NCBI GenBank assembly: GCA_040222875.1
Contig: JAVKCG010000005.1
Span: 124,001 to 188,000, forward strand
DNA length: 64,000 bases
Direction: 5' to 3'
DNA from: JAJCYL01 sp040222875
Lineage (GTDB): Bacteria > Bacteroidota > Bacteroidia > Cytophagales > Cyclobacteriaceae
Both the position numbers and the translations under genes were made by a program. The notes beneath the pieces are model-generated. The model did not search any database and was not told the DNA's origin. It saw only the letters and a list, made by a program, of their open reading frames with translations. Below, in pieces: positions 1-8,106 of this stretch (positions within the stretch are counted from its first letter, which is position 1; every line of letters starts with the position of its first letter).

Positions 1-1158
1 GGCCCTGGCCTGTCTATCACCAGGAAATCAAACACTGGATGGGAAGTCCCTAAAAAAATTGAAATCAATAATTTCAGAAATGACAGCCGCTTCGTCGATT
101 TCTGCCTGACACCTGACGGACAAGTTTTGGTAATGTCGATCGATAATGGCAATACCAACGGCGGCATGGATTTATTTGCTTCATTTAAGGAAAGGGAACA
201 ATGGAGTGAACCAGTCAACCTAGGAAATGACATCAATACATTTGCCAACGATTTTACACCTTTTGTAGCTGCTGATAACTCAACACTCTATTTCGCCTCA
301 TTCGGCCACGCGGGATATGGCAGTGCTGATCTATTTGTGGCAAGAAGACTTGACAGCTCCTGGCAGCTGTGGTCTGATCCGCAGAATTTGGGGCCTGATA
401 TCAACACTAAAAGTTGGGATGCCAACTTATCCATCCCTGCAAAAGGTGATTATGCTTACCTGACTTCTAACCAAAATTCAATCGGCGATATAGACATCTT
501 TAGGATCAAACTTCATGAAAGCTTACGGCCTAAACCAGTAGTGCTTGTTCGGGGTAAAGTAATCAACAGCATGACTCAAAAAGGTGAGGGCGCCCTGATT
601 ACCTACTACGATCTCTTTGATGGCCGTTTCCTTGGTGAGGCGCATTCTGATCCCTCTTCAGGCAGCTACAGAATAGTATTACCCGCTGGGGAGAGTTACA
701 GCTTTTTGGCGGAGAAAGCGGGATTCTACCCAATCGGTGAGAATATTGATGCCTTACAAATTTCTGAGTACACCGAAATTGAGCGGAACCTGCACCTTGG
801 CCCCATTGTCAAAGGGTCTACGATCCGTTTGAACAACATATTTTTTGAAACAGGTAAATACAATCTGAGATCTGAATCTTATCATGAACTCAATAGGCTC
901 ATTCAATTGATGAATGACCATCAGGAAATGGTTATAGAAATTGCCGGACATACGGACAGCGATGGATCTGACACATTTAATCAGCAGTTATCAGAATCAA
1001 GGGCTAAAGAGGTTTACAACTACCTCCTCCCCTATTTTCCTACGGAAAGAATTTCATTTAAGGGTTATGGGGAAGCAAAACCATTAGTGACCAATGAAAC
1101 TGATGCCGGCAGGCGTCAAAACAGACGGGTGGAGTTTACAATTTTGTCAATGGAGTAG
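1..1158 (+). CDS. OmpA-family protein with PD40-type repeats (5' partial)
   Basis: The reading frame is open from base 1, so the N-terminus lies outside the window and 385 residues are visible. The first half holds WD40-like PD40 blades (PFVAADNSTLYFAS, SADLFVARR and a following DANLSIPAKGDYAYL blade). A short prealbumin-like carboxypeptidase-regulatory segment follows (VVLVRGKVINSMTQKGEG). The last 110 residues are an OmpA-type peptidoglycan-binding domain with IFFETGKYNLR, IAGHTDSDGSD and the closing NRRVEF. Family knowledge: such proteins are outer-membrane or periplasmic and anchor the envelope to peptidoglycan; in Bacteroidota many accompany PorP/SprF proteins and T9SS/gliding loci. None of those partners is adjacent here, so the exact role is open. 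Confidence 0.9.
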   Translation, partial: GPGLSITRKSNTGWEVPKKIEINNFRNDSRFVDFCLTPDGQVLVMSIDNGNTNGGMDLFASFKEREQWSEPVNLGNDINTFANDFTPFVAADNSTLYFASFGHAGYGSADLFVARRLDSSWQLWSDPQNLGPDINTKSWDANLSIPAKGDYAYLTSNQNSIGDIDIFRIKLHESLRPKPVVLVRGKVINSMTQKGEGALITYYDLFDGRFLGEAHSDPSSGSYRIVLPAGESYSFLAEKAGFYPIGENIDALQISEYTEIERNLHLGPIVKGSTIRLNNIFFETGKYNLRSESYHELNRLIQLMNDHQEMVIEIAGHTDSDGSDTFNQQLSESRAKEVYNYLLPYFPTERISFKGYGEAKPLVTNETDAGRRQNRRVEFTILSME

Positions 1159-1166
1159 GAAAATAA

Positions 1167-1186
1167 CCACGACTTGAAAGTCGTGG
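1167..1186. terminator. Hairpin downstream of the OmpA-family gene
   Basis: Perfect 8-bp inverted repeat (CCACGACT / AGTCGTGG) with a TGAA tetraloop, 8 bases after the stop codon. There is no immediate T-run, although CTTTTTT lies about 20 bases further on. It may be a terminator or an mRNA 3'-end stabiliser; the role is inferred from position only. Confidence 0.45.
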
Positions 1187-1322
1187 CAATTGACCGGAGT
1201 CTAGACTTTTTTCGAACTACCTCAAGGCGATTCAGTGATTTTAAATTGCCAAAGTTTCTAAGACCAGCAGAGCGTGGCTGAAGTATTCACTAGTTGGCTT
1301 AGCTTCAGGTTACTCGCAATAT

Positions 1323-1460
1323 ATGGCTGCTGGTTTGGCTATTGGTTGTGGTATTTATGCAAGTGGAGGAGGAACATTTAGCTATTTGCCAGAATCGGCC
1401 ATAATTATAGATGCCCTTCAAGCAAACACAATAATCTCAAGAAGATATCTACTTGGATAG
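1323..1460 (+). CDS. Possible 45-aa membrane peptide or gene remnant
   Basis: A short ORF starting ATG at 1323, rich in Gly/Ala/Ile (AGLAIGCGIYASGGG) and ending RRYLLG. The same frame is open back to 1245 with no better start codon, and this upstream stretch reads coding-like (KYSLVGLASGYSQ). It may therefore be the tail of a decayed gene rather than a complete peptide. It ends 8 bases before the next small ORF. No family was recognised. Confidence 0.2.
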   Translation: MAAGLAIGCGIYASGGGTFSYLPESAIIIDALQANTIISRRYLLG

Positions 1461-1468
1461 GTAACAAG

Positions 1469-1711
1469 ATGAATAAATTGACATTTTACTTATTATCAAT
1501 GATTTCAATCGGAGGTCTTATTCCCACATGGAAGTATTTGTTAAATAGTTCTTTGTTTTCAAACAATGAAATGACGCCCATTCTTTTTCTATGGATGCTA
1601 GCTATTGTGGTAATCCATGGGATACGAAGAAAAGGGTTAGGAATGAGGTTCTTTTTTGGTTTTAATTTCAAAATACATTGGAAAGAATTAAAAAAGATGT
1701 ACACTGCTTAA
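1469..1711 (+). CDS. Small hypothetical membrane protein (80 aa)
   Basis: ATG start followed by a hydrophobic segment (YLLSMISIGGLIP), a polar stretch with SLFSNNEM, and a second membrane segment (ILFLWMLAIVVIHGI). The tail is basic (RRKGLGMRFFF, ending KELKKMYTA). This gives two probable transmembrane helices with a positive C-terminus. No family was recognised. It lies in a run of three tiny ORFs (1323-1922) between the OmpA-family gene and a convergent aminotransferase, so the cluster may encode small membrane proteins or be decayed sequence. Coding status rests on length and composition only. Confidence 0.4.
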   Translation: MNKLTFYLLSMISIGGLIPTWKYLLNSSLFSNNEMTPILFLWMLAIVVIHGIRRKGLGMRFFFGFNFKIHWKELKKMYTA

Positions 1712-1748
1712 TTCGAATTTAGAATTATTAATCAAAGAATTTTGCCAA

Positions 1749-1922
1749 ATGAAATTGAAGAAGGAGTTGAATTTAGCGATTGCAATAACTATTGTGGTGG
1801 CGCTCATCAATATCTTCTATGAGCCGGCCTACGCTAAGCTCAACCCTTTCTTCGTTTTTCCAATTACTTTCCTACTGATCTTCCTCCTCCTCAGACTTGT
1901 CAATTTTATAAGGAGACCGTAA
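1749..1922 (+). CDS. Small hypothetical membrane protein (57 aa)
   Basis: Starts MKLKKELNLAIAITIVVA and ends LLRLVNFIRRP. It has two hydrophobic segments (about residues 8-21 and 31-48) separated by the short polar turn YEPAYAKLNP, with positive charges at both ends, as expected for a two-helix small membrane protein. It starts 37 bases after the preceding small ORF. No similarity was recognised. An inverted repeat at 1978-2010 follows the stop by about 55 bases and could end its transcript. Confidence 0.4.
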   Translation: MKLKKELNLAIAITIVVALINIFYEPAYAKLNPFFVFPITFLLIFLLLRLVNFIRRP

Positions 1923-1977
1923 AACGCCTGCAAATCAATGTACTATCAGGTTTTCTCTTTTCCCCGACAAGCCATAA

Positions 1978-2010
1978 ACTCATCTGATGACTTGGAGTCA
2001 TCTGATGAGT
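1978..2010. terminator. 15-bp-arm hairpin between convergent genes
   Basis: Arms ACTCATCTGATGACT and AGTCATCTGATGAGT pair over 15 bp with one mismatch and a 3-base loop, followed by TAAAAACC. It lies between the small plus-strand ORF ending at 1922 and the minus-strand aminotransferase ending at 2036, so it could act as a bidirectional terminator. Confidence 0.5.
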
Positions 2011-2035
2011 AAAAACCTATGATGCTCCAGAAAGG

Positions 2036-3130
2036 CTATTTCAGCATTTCAATCAATCGATCAATATCACTCTCATTGTTGTAGAAATAAGGGGAAACCC
2101 TAAAATAATTTTCACGGTGTGTTACCCTTATATTGTTAGCTGCTAATTTTTTAAACTGATCCTGGCTGCCTTCAACCAGCTGTATATGGGATTGGTTTTC
2201 CTTGCTAAAGTTTGAAAGCTGTTGAATGCCTGATTGCTCAATTGATTTTCTTAAATAAGTAGATAATTCAGTAGTCCTCTCCTGGATTTTTTCCAGACCG
2301 ATTTGATTTAACTCATCGAGTGCGCTGTCGAGACATGTGATGACATGATATTTTGGGTGGCCCAATTCCATAGCTGAAGTTGAAGCTTTTATATTTTCGT
2401 CGTCATAGTTTCCGAAAAAATCAATCAGGCTGTTCCAGCCAGCTACATTGGTTTTTAGTTTTTTTCTAAAGCCATCATTTAAGTAAACCACTGTGATACC
2501 ATAGCCTGCCGTCATCCACTTGAAGCCACTGGCTATGAAAGCATGGATTTTCAACTTTTCTGGATTAATTGGGAAAACACAAATACCCTGCGTACCGTCC
2601 ACGATCAACTTGGCTCCATATTTTTCACAGAGTTCACCCAGCTTCTCAATGTCGATCTTAAAGCCGGAATTGTACTGCACCCAGCTAATTGCCACAATTT
2701 CGCCACCTTGTTTTAAAGCATCCTCAATCTTGTTAATATCAATGCTGAAATCAGCTCCCCTTTTGACCCAGAGCACTTCATAACCTTGTTTCACCCAAGG
2801 AAGCCCAACCGATGGAAAGTCATTTTCTACGAGTACTACCTTCTTATTTGGTTCTATGGCTCCTGCAATAATTGATATTACTGTAGACGTATCATTCTGA
2901 AACCCCACGTCTTTTTTATGTACACCTAGCAATTGGGCTGTTTTTTCCCTGGCCTTTTCCATAGTGTCTATCCAATGTTCCCTGTGTAGCGCTGCATTTT
3001 GCAACTGGTCATCAAGAAAGGCCTTCACCTTGTTGATAGTGTTAACTGAAACTGCACCCGTTCTGGCGGTATCCAGATAGGTGTTATCTGCAACCACCGG
3101 ATAATTTTGTCTTATATTTTCCCAGTTCAT
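2036..3130 (-). CDS. Class V aminotransferase (cysteine desulfurase-like fold)
   Basis: A 364-residue PLP-dependent fold-type I enzyme. The cofactor-binding Asp lies in LIVDGTQG (about D178) and the Schiff-base Lys in SGFKWMTAGYG (about K204). The N-terminus YLDTARTGAVS matches the substrate-binding opening segment of class V enzymes, and NDTSTVISII is the PLP-phosphate region. No catalytic Cys loop typical of IscS/NifS is seen near residues 310-330, so a general aminotransferase or isopenicillin-epimerase-like lyase is more likely than an Fe-S cluster desulfurase. The substrate cannot be read from sequence. It is monocistronic, convergent with small ORFs and divergent from the M16 peptidase. 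Confidence 0.85.
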   Translation of the reverse strand: MNWENIRQNYPVVADNTYLDTARTGAVSVNTINKVKAFLDDQLQNAALHREHWIDTMEKAREKTAQLLGVHKKDVGFQNDTSTVISIIAGAIEPNKKVVLVENDFPSVGLPWVKQGYEVLWVKRGADFSIDINKIEDALKQGGEIVAISWVQYNSGFKIDIEKLGELCEKYGAKLIVDGTQGICVFPINPEKLKIHAFIASGFKWMTAGYGITVVYLNDGFRKKLKTNVAGWNSLIDFFGNYDDENIKASTSAMELGHPKYHVITCLDSALDELNQIGLEKIQERTTELSTYLRKSIEQSGIQQLSNFSKENQSHIQLVEGSQDQFKKLAANNIRVTHRENYFRVSPYFYNNESDIDRLIEMLK

Positions 3131-3294
3131 GGCCTCAAAAATGCCTGAATCTTTTTACTGACTCAACAGTTATAGTTGATTATATCATTTCAAATTGATT
3201 ATCTGTTTAGTAACAACAGTTTACTTTCCAGAATCCAACTTTATGGTATTATTTGCATTCTTTGTTAGCCTTACAATTCAATAAAACTCAAAAT

Positions 3295-6105
3295 ATGAAG
3301 TTCCATTACAAATTATTTCTTCCCCTCCTTTTCATTGTCACATCGGTTTCAGCCCAGGAGCTGAATATTAACGATCTTACTAAAGAAATACCTGTTGACC
3401 CAAAAGTGCGGGTTGGTCAGCTTGAAAATGGTTTGACCTACTACATCAGGTACAATCAAAAACCAGAAAATAAGGTTGAGTTACGCCTGGCAGTGAATGC
3501 AGGATCTTTAATGGAAGATGACGATCAGCTTGGCCTTGCACATTTCACTGAGCACATGGCCTTCAATGGTTCAGAGCATTTCGAGAAAAATGAATTGCTG
3601 GATTATGTGCAATCGGTTGGGGTAAAATTTGGAGCACACATCAACGCTTACACCTCTTTTGATGAGACGGTTTATATGCTTCCGATCGCATCAGACTCAG
3701 CCGAAATTCTTGAGAATGCTTTTTTAATACTTGAAGATTGGGCTGACGGCTTGAGCTTCGAACATGAGGAAATTGATAAGGAGCGGGGAGTTGTGATTGA
3801 AGAATGGAGGCTTGGCCAGGGTGCTCAGCGCAGAATGCTGGACCAATGGCTACCAGTATTGCTGAAGGGTTCCAAGTATGCTGAGCGATTACCCATCGGC
3901 ACTAAAGAAATACTCGAAAATTTTAAATACGATGTAATCAAGCGGTTTTATAACGACTGGTACAGGCCAAATTTGATGTCAGTGATTGTTGTGGGTGATA
4001 TCGATCTGGATGCAATGGAACAAAAGATCAAAGACCACTTTTCGGACATTGAAAACCCTGAAACCCTTAGAGAGAAAAAGTTTCATCCCGTACCTGATCA
4101 TGACAATACCGAAGTGGCGATTGTTAGTGATAAGGAAGCACCATTCACTAATGTGATGATCATAAATAAGTATGATCCGGAGCCATTTATAACATTGAAT
4201 GATTTCAGGGGGTATCTAATGGCCCAGATTTATACCGGCATGCTAAACATCCGGTTGTCAGAATTAGTGCAGCAATCAGACCCGCCATTCATCTTCGCAA
4301 GCACTTCCGCTGGTGATTCTTTCGTTAGAAACAAGCATGCCTTTCAGACATTCGCAGCAGTAAAAGAGACCGACATAGAAAAAGGCCTGACTGCATTACA
4401 AACTGAAAATGAAAGGGTTGCAAGGCATGGGTTTACCAAAGGGGAATTTGAGCGGTATAAAAAAGACATGTTACGTAGTTATGAGATTGCCTACAATGAG
4501 CGGGACAAGTCTGAATCGGCTGGATTTGCGAATGAATATGTCAACCATTTCCTTACCCAAGAACCAATTCCTGGGATTGAGTTCGAATACGGTTTTGTAA
4601 AACAACATCTTGATGGTATCTCGATCGATGAAATCAATGCATTATCAAATAAATGGTTGACTGATGAAAACCGGGTGGTAGTGGTGATGGCACCAGAAAA
4701 AGAAGGTGTTGTATTACCAACCGAAGAAGCTGTTCTAAAAATCATCAATGACTTGGAACAAACAGAAATAGATCCTTACGAAGACGAGGAAATTTCATCT
4801 GAGTTAATTTCCGAACTACCAGAAGCTGGATCTATTTCAGAAGAGGAAATTATTGAAAACATCGAAGTAACAAAATTGACCCTTTCAAACGGGGTGCAGG
4901 TTTATCTCAAGCCTACCGATTTTAAGAATGACGAAATAATCATGACAGCCTACAGTTTGGGTGGGCACTCTTTGGTAAGCGATGAAAAATACATTTCGGC
5001 ATCGAATATTTCCTCAATCATCAATTTGAGTGGAGTTGGGGAATTTTCAAATGTGGATTTGCAAAAGGCCCTGGCTGGAAAGTCGGTCAGTGTTTCGCCA
5101 TATGTTCGGGAGTTGACCGAAGGAATGACCGGTGGCTCAACCCCCGCTGACCTTGAGACGATGTTTCAGTTAATCCATCTGTATTTCACAGCACCTCGAA
5201 GAGACGAAGAGGCCTTCAACTCATTTGTCAATAGGAATAAGGCTGTGCTTGCTAATGTAATGGCCAACCCTCAATACTACTTCCAGGATAAAATGGCGAG
5301 GTTTATGAGCCAGGACCATCCACGTGGTGGCGGCATTCCTACAGTAGAGGAATTTGATGAAATCAAACTTGATGAAGTATTAGAAGTTTATAACGAGAGG
5401 TTCGGTGATGCCAGTGACTTCACATTCATTTTTACTGGAAATTTTGAAGTTGATCAAATCAAGGAATTGTCTAAAACTTATTTGGCCAGCTTACCATCAT
5501 CAAACAGAGAAGAAACCTGGAAAGATGTCGGCATCAGGCCGCCATCTGGTAAGATCGAAAAAGAAATTAAGCGGGGTGCTGATCCAAAAAGTACAGTCAT
5601 TCTCCGGTTCACTAACGGAATAGAATATGACCGAAAAGATGCCTTCCTTTTTGATAAACTGGCTGACTTAATGGACATCAAGTTGGTCGAAAAACTTCGG
5701 GAAGACGAAAGCGGTGTTTATGGAGTAGGAGCAAGCGGCAGTTTTAATCGATGGCCTTATGAGTATTTTAATTTCCAAATCCAGTTTCCTTGCGGTCCTG
5801 ATAATGTAGAATCATTAACTGAAGCTGCACTTTCTGAAGTTAAGAAAGTTCAAGATGAGGGTCCTCTTGAGGAGGATTTGGCTAAAGTACGGGAGCAGTA
5901 CCGTCGTGATGTGGAAGAAGGATATAAAAAGAATGGTTGGTGGAGCAGCGTTTTGCGCCGTTACACTTTGTATAACCTTGAGTTCGATGACTTCTACAAT
6001 TTAAAGGAGCGGGTAGAGAGTATTAATGCTGAGAATATTCAGCGGGTAGCTAAGCAGTACTTAGACACCAAGAAATATATTCGAGTGGTGCATAATCCGG
6101 AGTAA
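3295..6105 (+). CDS. M16-family zinc metallopeptidase, secreted
   Basis: A 936-residue insulinase/pitrilysin-type peptidase. I chose the ATG at 3295 because it gives a clean signal peptide (MKFHYKLFLPLLFIVTSVSA); an in-frame TTG lies 42 bases upstream. The inverted zinc motif HFTEH is at residues 83-87, with the downstream Glu in the VVIEEWR region. The second M16 half begins near residue 525 (VTKLTLSNGVQVYLKP) and lacks HxxEH, as usual for the inactive half of double-domain M16 proteins. It probably degrades peptides in the periplasm or at the surface. A small antitoxin-like gene follows after 11 bases. Confidence 0.93.
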   Translation: MKFHYKLFLPLLFIVTSVSAQELNINDLTKEIPVDPKVRVGQLENGLTYYIRYNQKPENKVELRLAVNAGSLMEDDDQLGLAHFTEHMAFNGSEHFEKNELLDYVQSVGVKFGAHINAYTSFDETVYMLPIASDSAEILENAFLILEDWADGLSFEHEEIDKERGVVIEEWRLGQGAQRRMLDQWLPVLLKGSKYAERLPIGTKEILENFKYDVIKRFYNDWYRPNLMSVIVVGDIDLDAMEQKIKDHFSDIENPETLREKKFHPVPDHDNTEVAIVSDKEAPFTNVMIINKYDPEPFITLNDFRGYLMAQIYTGMLNIRLSELVQQSDPPFIFASTSAGDSFVRNKHAFQTFAAVKETDIEKGLTALQTENERVARHGFTKGEFERYKKDMLRSYEIAYNERDKSESAGFANEYVNHFLTQEPIPGIEFEYGFVKQHLDGISIDEINALSNKWLTDENRVVVVMAPEKEGVVLPTEEAVLKIINDLEQTEIDPYEDEEISSELISELPEAGSISEEEIIENIEVTKLTLSNGVQVYLKPTDFKNDEIIMTAYSLGGHSLVSDEKYISASNISSIINLSGVGEFSNVDLQKALAGKSVSVSPYVRELTEGMTGGSTPADLETMFQLIHLYFTAPRRDEEAFNSFVNRNKAVLANVMANPQYYFQDKMARFMSQDHPRGGGIPTVEEFDEIKLDEVLEVYNERFGDASDFTFIFTGNFEVDQIKELSKTYLASLPSSNREETWKDVGIRPPSGKIEKEIKRGADPKSTVILRFTNGIEYDRKDAFLFDKLADLMDIKLVEKLREDESGVYGVGASGSFNRWPYEYFNFQIQFPCGPDNVESLTEAALSEVKKVQDEGPLEEDLAKVREQYRRDVEEGYKKNGWWSSVLRRYTLYNLEFDDFYNLKERVESINAENIQRVAKQYLDTKKYIRVVHNPE

Positions 6106-6116
6106 ACTCAATTAGA

Positions 6117-6356
6117 ATGGTGGTTAAACTGATACGTAAAATAAATTCTGTTCGGCTTCCTCTGCCAAAGGAACTTCTGGATCGGTACGCTTTAAAAGAT
6201 AAGGTAGAACTCACTCTTGAGTCTGACCATATCATCATCAGACCAATAAAAAAACCAAGAGAAGGATGGGGTATTGCATTCGAGGAAATGCATGACAATC
6301 AAGATGACAATCTGCTAATCAACGATGTGTTTGATGATGAGCATTTTGATGATTGA
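6117..6356 (+). CDS. MazE/AbrB-type antitoxin-like protein without adjacent toxin
   Basis: 79 residues. The N-terminal half is a SpoVT-AbrB swapped-hairpin DNA-binding domain: INSVRLPLPKELLDRYAL, then KVELTLESDHIIIRPIKKPR. The acidic tail GWGIAFEEMHDNQDD resembles MazE antitoxin tails that bind and block MazF. In family members a mazF ribonuclease gene normally follows directly. Here the next 11 bases lead into the stop of a convergent gene and no MazF reading frame is visible in the window. It is either an orphan antitoxin, a transcriptional regulator, or a MazE whose toxin lies elsewhere. The 11-base gap suggests cotranscription with the M16 peptidase. Confidence 0.75.
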   Translation: MVVKLIRKINSVRLPLPKELLDRYALKDKVELTLESDHIIIRPIKKPREGWGIAFEEMHDNQDDNLLINDVFDDEHFDD

Positions 6357-6367
6357 ACGTTTGTCGA

Positions 6368-6859
6368 TTAATCCCCACTAGCCTTCGGAAAAGGCTCACT
6401 CCTATTAAAAGTAAAAACCTCTTCCCACTGCCTTTCTTTATTTCGAAGTTTCAAGGTCACCACCATCTGATTTTCGCTAACCAGCTCATAGGTTAGGCCC
6501 TTAAAAACCGCTTTCCCAGGTTCAACTGAAATAAAAGGAAACTCCACATAATCTTCTTTGGTTTCCCAGCCAGTCATATCGGGATTGAAATGCTTCAACC
6601 TAAACCTGATGGAATCGCCTTCTTCATTTATCTGAAAAAACTCTGCAAAATTTGGCTTGCCATCATTCAAGTGCCTGAAAAGACCAACCATTGTTCCAGC
6701 CATAGGCTCACCCCAAATTTCTTCGGAAACGCCACCAAAGCCGTCGCCAATCCAATGACCCGACAGCCAGGCAAAGTCTTCAATCGAGACTTTATCCTGG
6801 CCAAAGGTCAATGATGTTGTCAATAATATTAGTAGGACTGTAATTGAGTGCTTTTTCAT
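6368..6859 (-). CDS. DUF6265 family secreted protein
   Basis: 163 residues with a signal peptide (MKKHSITVLLILLTTSLTFG). The DUF6265 signature is clear: DFAWLSGHWIGDG near the start, EEIWGEPMAGTMVGLFR in the middle, and a C-terminal beta-rich part (RLKHFNPDMTGWE). The fold is expected to be a small lipocalin/THAP4-like beta barrel, inferred from the family pattern. Its ligand is unknown. It lies downstream of the sigma/anti-sigma pair on the same strand, separated from it by a 7-bp-periodic repeat array at 6862-6909. Confidence 0.8.
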   Translation of the reverse strand: MKKHSITVLLILLTTSLTFGQDKVSIEDFAWLSGHWIGDGFGGVSEEIWGEPMAGTMVGLFRHLNDGKPNFAEFFQINEEGDSIRFRLKHFNPDMTGWETKEDYVEFPFISVEPGKAVFKGLTYELVSENQMVVTLKLRNKERQWEEVFTFNRSEPFPKASGD

Positions 6860-6861
6860 TG

Positions 6862-6909
6862 TCTATTATTTAAGTCTAATATCTAACATCTAAAATCTTT
6901 CATCTGAGA
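6862..6909. repeat. 7-bp-periodic degenerate repeat array
   Basis: Five exact-length consecutive heptads at 6875-6909: TCTAATA, TCTAACA, TCTAAAA, TCTTTCA, TCTGAGA. A further TCTATTA lies at 6862-6868. Read on the minus strand the unit is AGAYNNN. It begins 3 bases beyond the stop of the anti-sigma-like gene and fills the gap to the next co-directional gene. The same heptad pattern recurs at 10547-10625 and 16649-16756. Confidence 0.7.
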
Positions 6910-6911
6910 GA

Positions 6912-7511
6912 TTACAATTTCTCAATTTCCCGGAGTTCAATGCGTCCACCGTATTTGGTATGTGGATGTGTTTCGGTAATATCGATAGCCTCGTCATAAC
7001 TGTTTGCAGCAATTACGAAAAATCCTGAAAGTATCCCCGGTGAAGCTGCTTCTTCAAATGATTCTCCGAACCACCTGTAATCATAAGCTAACTTTTCACC
7101 GCCAACTACTTTGCCTTTCTGGCCCCAATCCTGGCCCCAATTTGAGTACTCACCAATTAATTCCTGGTCGTCGCCCTTAAAGGCGTCATCTTCCCAAAGC
7201 AAAACAACATATTTAGTTTGATTATCAGCTGTGGTCATCATTGGTTCCTCCATTGCTGGTTCTGGCTGGGTTGTATTTTGCATTCCAGCCACGTAATAGC
7301 CAATCACAAAAAATGCGATTGAAGCTGCTGCTGTATATATCCAATTTTTCATGGTTACAATTTTTTTAGGTTCAACATTTAATAAATCGGCCTGTTTCAA
7401 ACCATCCACCACCTTTCCTTCAAGCTCTGGTGGCACAGAAACCTGCCTCAAGTTCTCAAAAGCTGACTGCTCTTGAGGGGTTAATTCATTCTCTTTACTG
7501 AAATCATTCAT
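6912..7511 (-). CDS. Anti-sigma-like membrane protein fused to a YCII-related domain
   Basis: 199 residues in three parts. Residues 1-50 form an acidic, Leu-rich cytoplasmic region (LTPQEQSAFENLRQVSVPPE) like the N-terminal part of anti-sigma proteins, but with no zinc-finger HxxxCxxC. One transmembrane helix lies at about 56-75 (WIYTAAASIAFFVIGYYVAG). The exported part from about 97 (KYVVLLWEDDAF) to the end (HTKYGGRIELREI) resembles the YCII/DGPF small ligand-binding fold. The start ATG overlaps the stop of the upstream sigma gene by 4 bases, which supports translational coupling and a sigma-inhibitor role. That function is inferred from position and topology, not from a conserved anti-sigma motif. 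Confidence 0.65.
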   Translation of the reverse strand: MNDFSKENELTPQEQSAFENLRQVSVPPELEGKVVDGLKQADLLNVEPKKIVTMKNWIYTAAASIAFFVIGYYVAGMQNTTQPEPAMEEPMMTTADNQTKYVVLLWEDDAFKGDDQELIGEYSNWGQDWGQKGKVVGGEKLAYDYRWFGESFEEAASPGILSGFFVIAANSYDEAIDITETHPHTKYGGRIELREIEKL

Positions 7512-8020
7512 ACTTTCTCCAATAAGAGTTTTCTCATTGCCTTTCTGGCGTTGAAAAGTTGGCTTTTACTCGTTCCTTCGGCGATACCAAGCATTTCACC
7601 AATTTCATGGTGCTTGTAACCTTCCAGGTCATGCAAAAGCAAAACTTCCTTATAGCCGTAAGGCATTTTATTGAGTGCATTTTCAAGGTCGATTGAATCA
7701 ATTTTTGTTTCAACCGACCGAATCTCGATGACATCATCTATGTCACTTACATCCCGTTGCTGCCGGAATTTCTCCCGGCAACAATTAATCAGGATGCCAA
7801 CCAACCAGCTTTTGAATTGTGATTTTCCCTTGAACGTGTCCAGTTGACTAACTGCCCTCAGCCATGTCTCCTGAACCGCATCCTGAGCCTCTGCCTCATC
7901 CCCAGAAAGCCTAAGGGCCATCCGGTAAAGCTGAGGTGTAAGCTCACGATAGATCAAGCGAAAAACTTGTTCGCTCCTGGTTTCTAAAAACTCATTGATC
8001 AGATCAAATGCTGAGGGCAT
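7508..8020 (-). CDS. ECF-type RNA polymerase sigma factor
   Basis: 170 residues. Region 2 spans about 20-90 (MALRLSGDEAEAQDAVQETWLRAV, split here by position only), including the -10-binding helix and KSQFKSWLVGILINC. Region 4 spans about 110-165 with MPYGYKEVLLLHDLEGY and the helix-turn-helix HEIGEMLGIAEGTSKSQ. Its stop overlaps the start of the YCII-fused membrane protein, which forms a sigma/anti-sigma operon. The signal sensed and target genes cannot be read. The start ATG is 86 bases from the divergently unrelated lipoprotein stop at 8107, so the promoter lies within that gap. Confidence 0.93.
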   Translation of the reverse strand: MPSAFDLINEFLETRSEQVFRLIYRELTPQLYRMALRLSGDEAEAQDAVQETWLRAVSQLDTFKGKSQFKSWLVGILINCCREKFRQQRDVSDIDDVIEIRSVETKIDSIDLENALNKMPYGYKEVLLLHDLEGYKHHEIGEMLGIAEGTSKSQLFNARKAMRKLLLEKV

Positions 8021-8106
8021 GCACTCAATTTACCATTAGTGATGCAAAGGGGCGAAAAGGTTGTGTGGGGGCAAATTAATTTTAATTAGCTAAAAGAATT
8101 GGTGGC

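Noticed and set aside
2036..3130. Cysteine desulfurase (iscS/sufS) call
   Set aside because: The fold and PLP Lys fit, but the catalytic Cys loop expected near residue 320 is absent.
6357..6367. Room for a MazF toxin after the antitoxin-like gene
   Set aside because: Only 11 bases remain before the stop of the convergent gene, and no MazF-like frame was found on either strand nearby.
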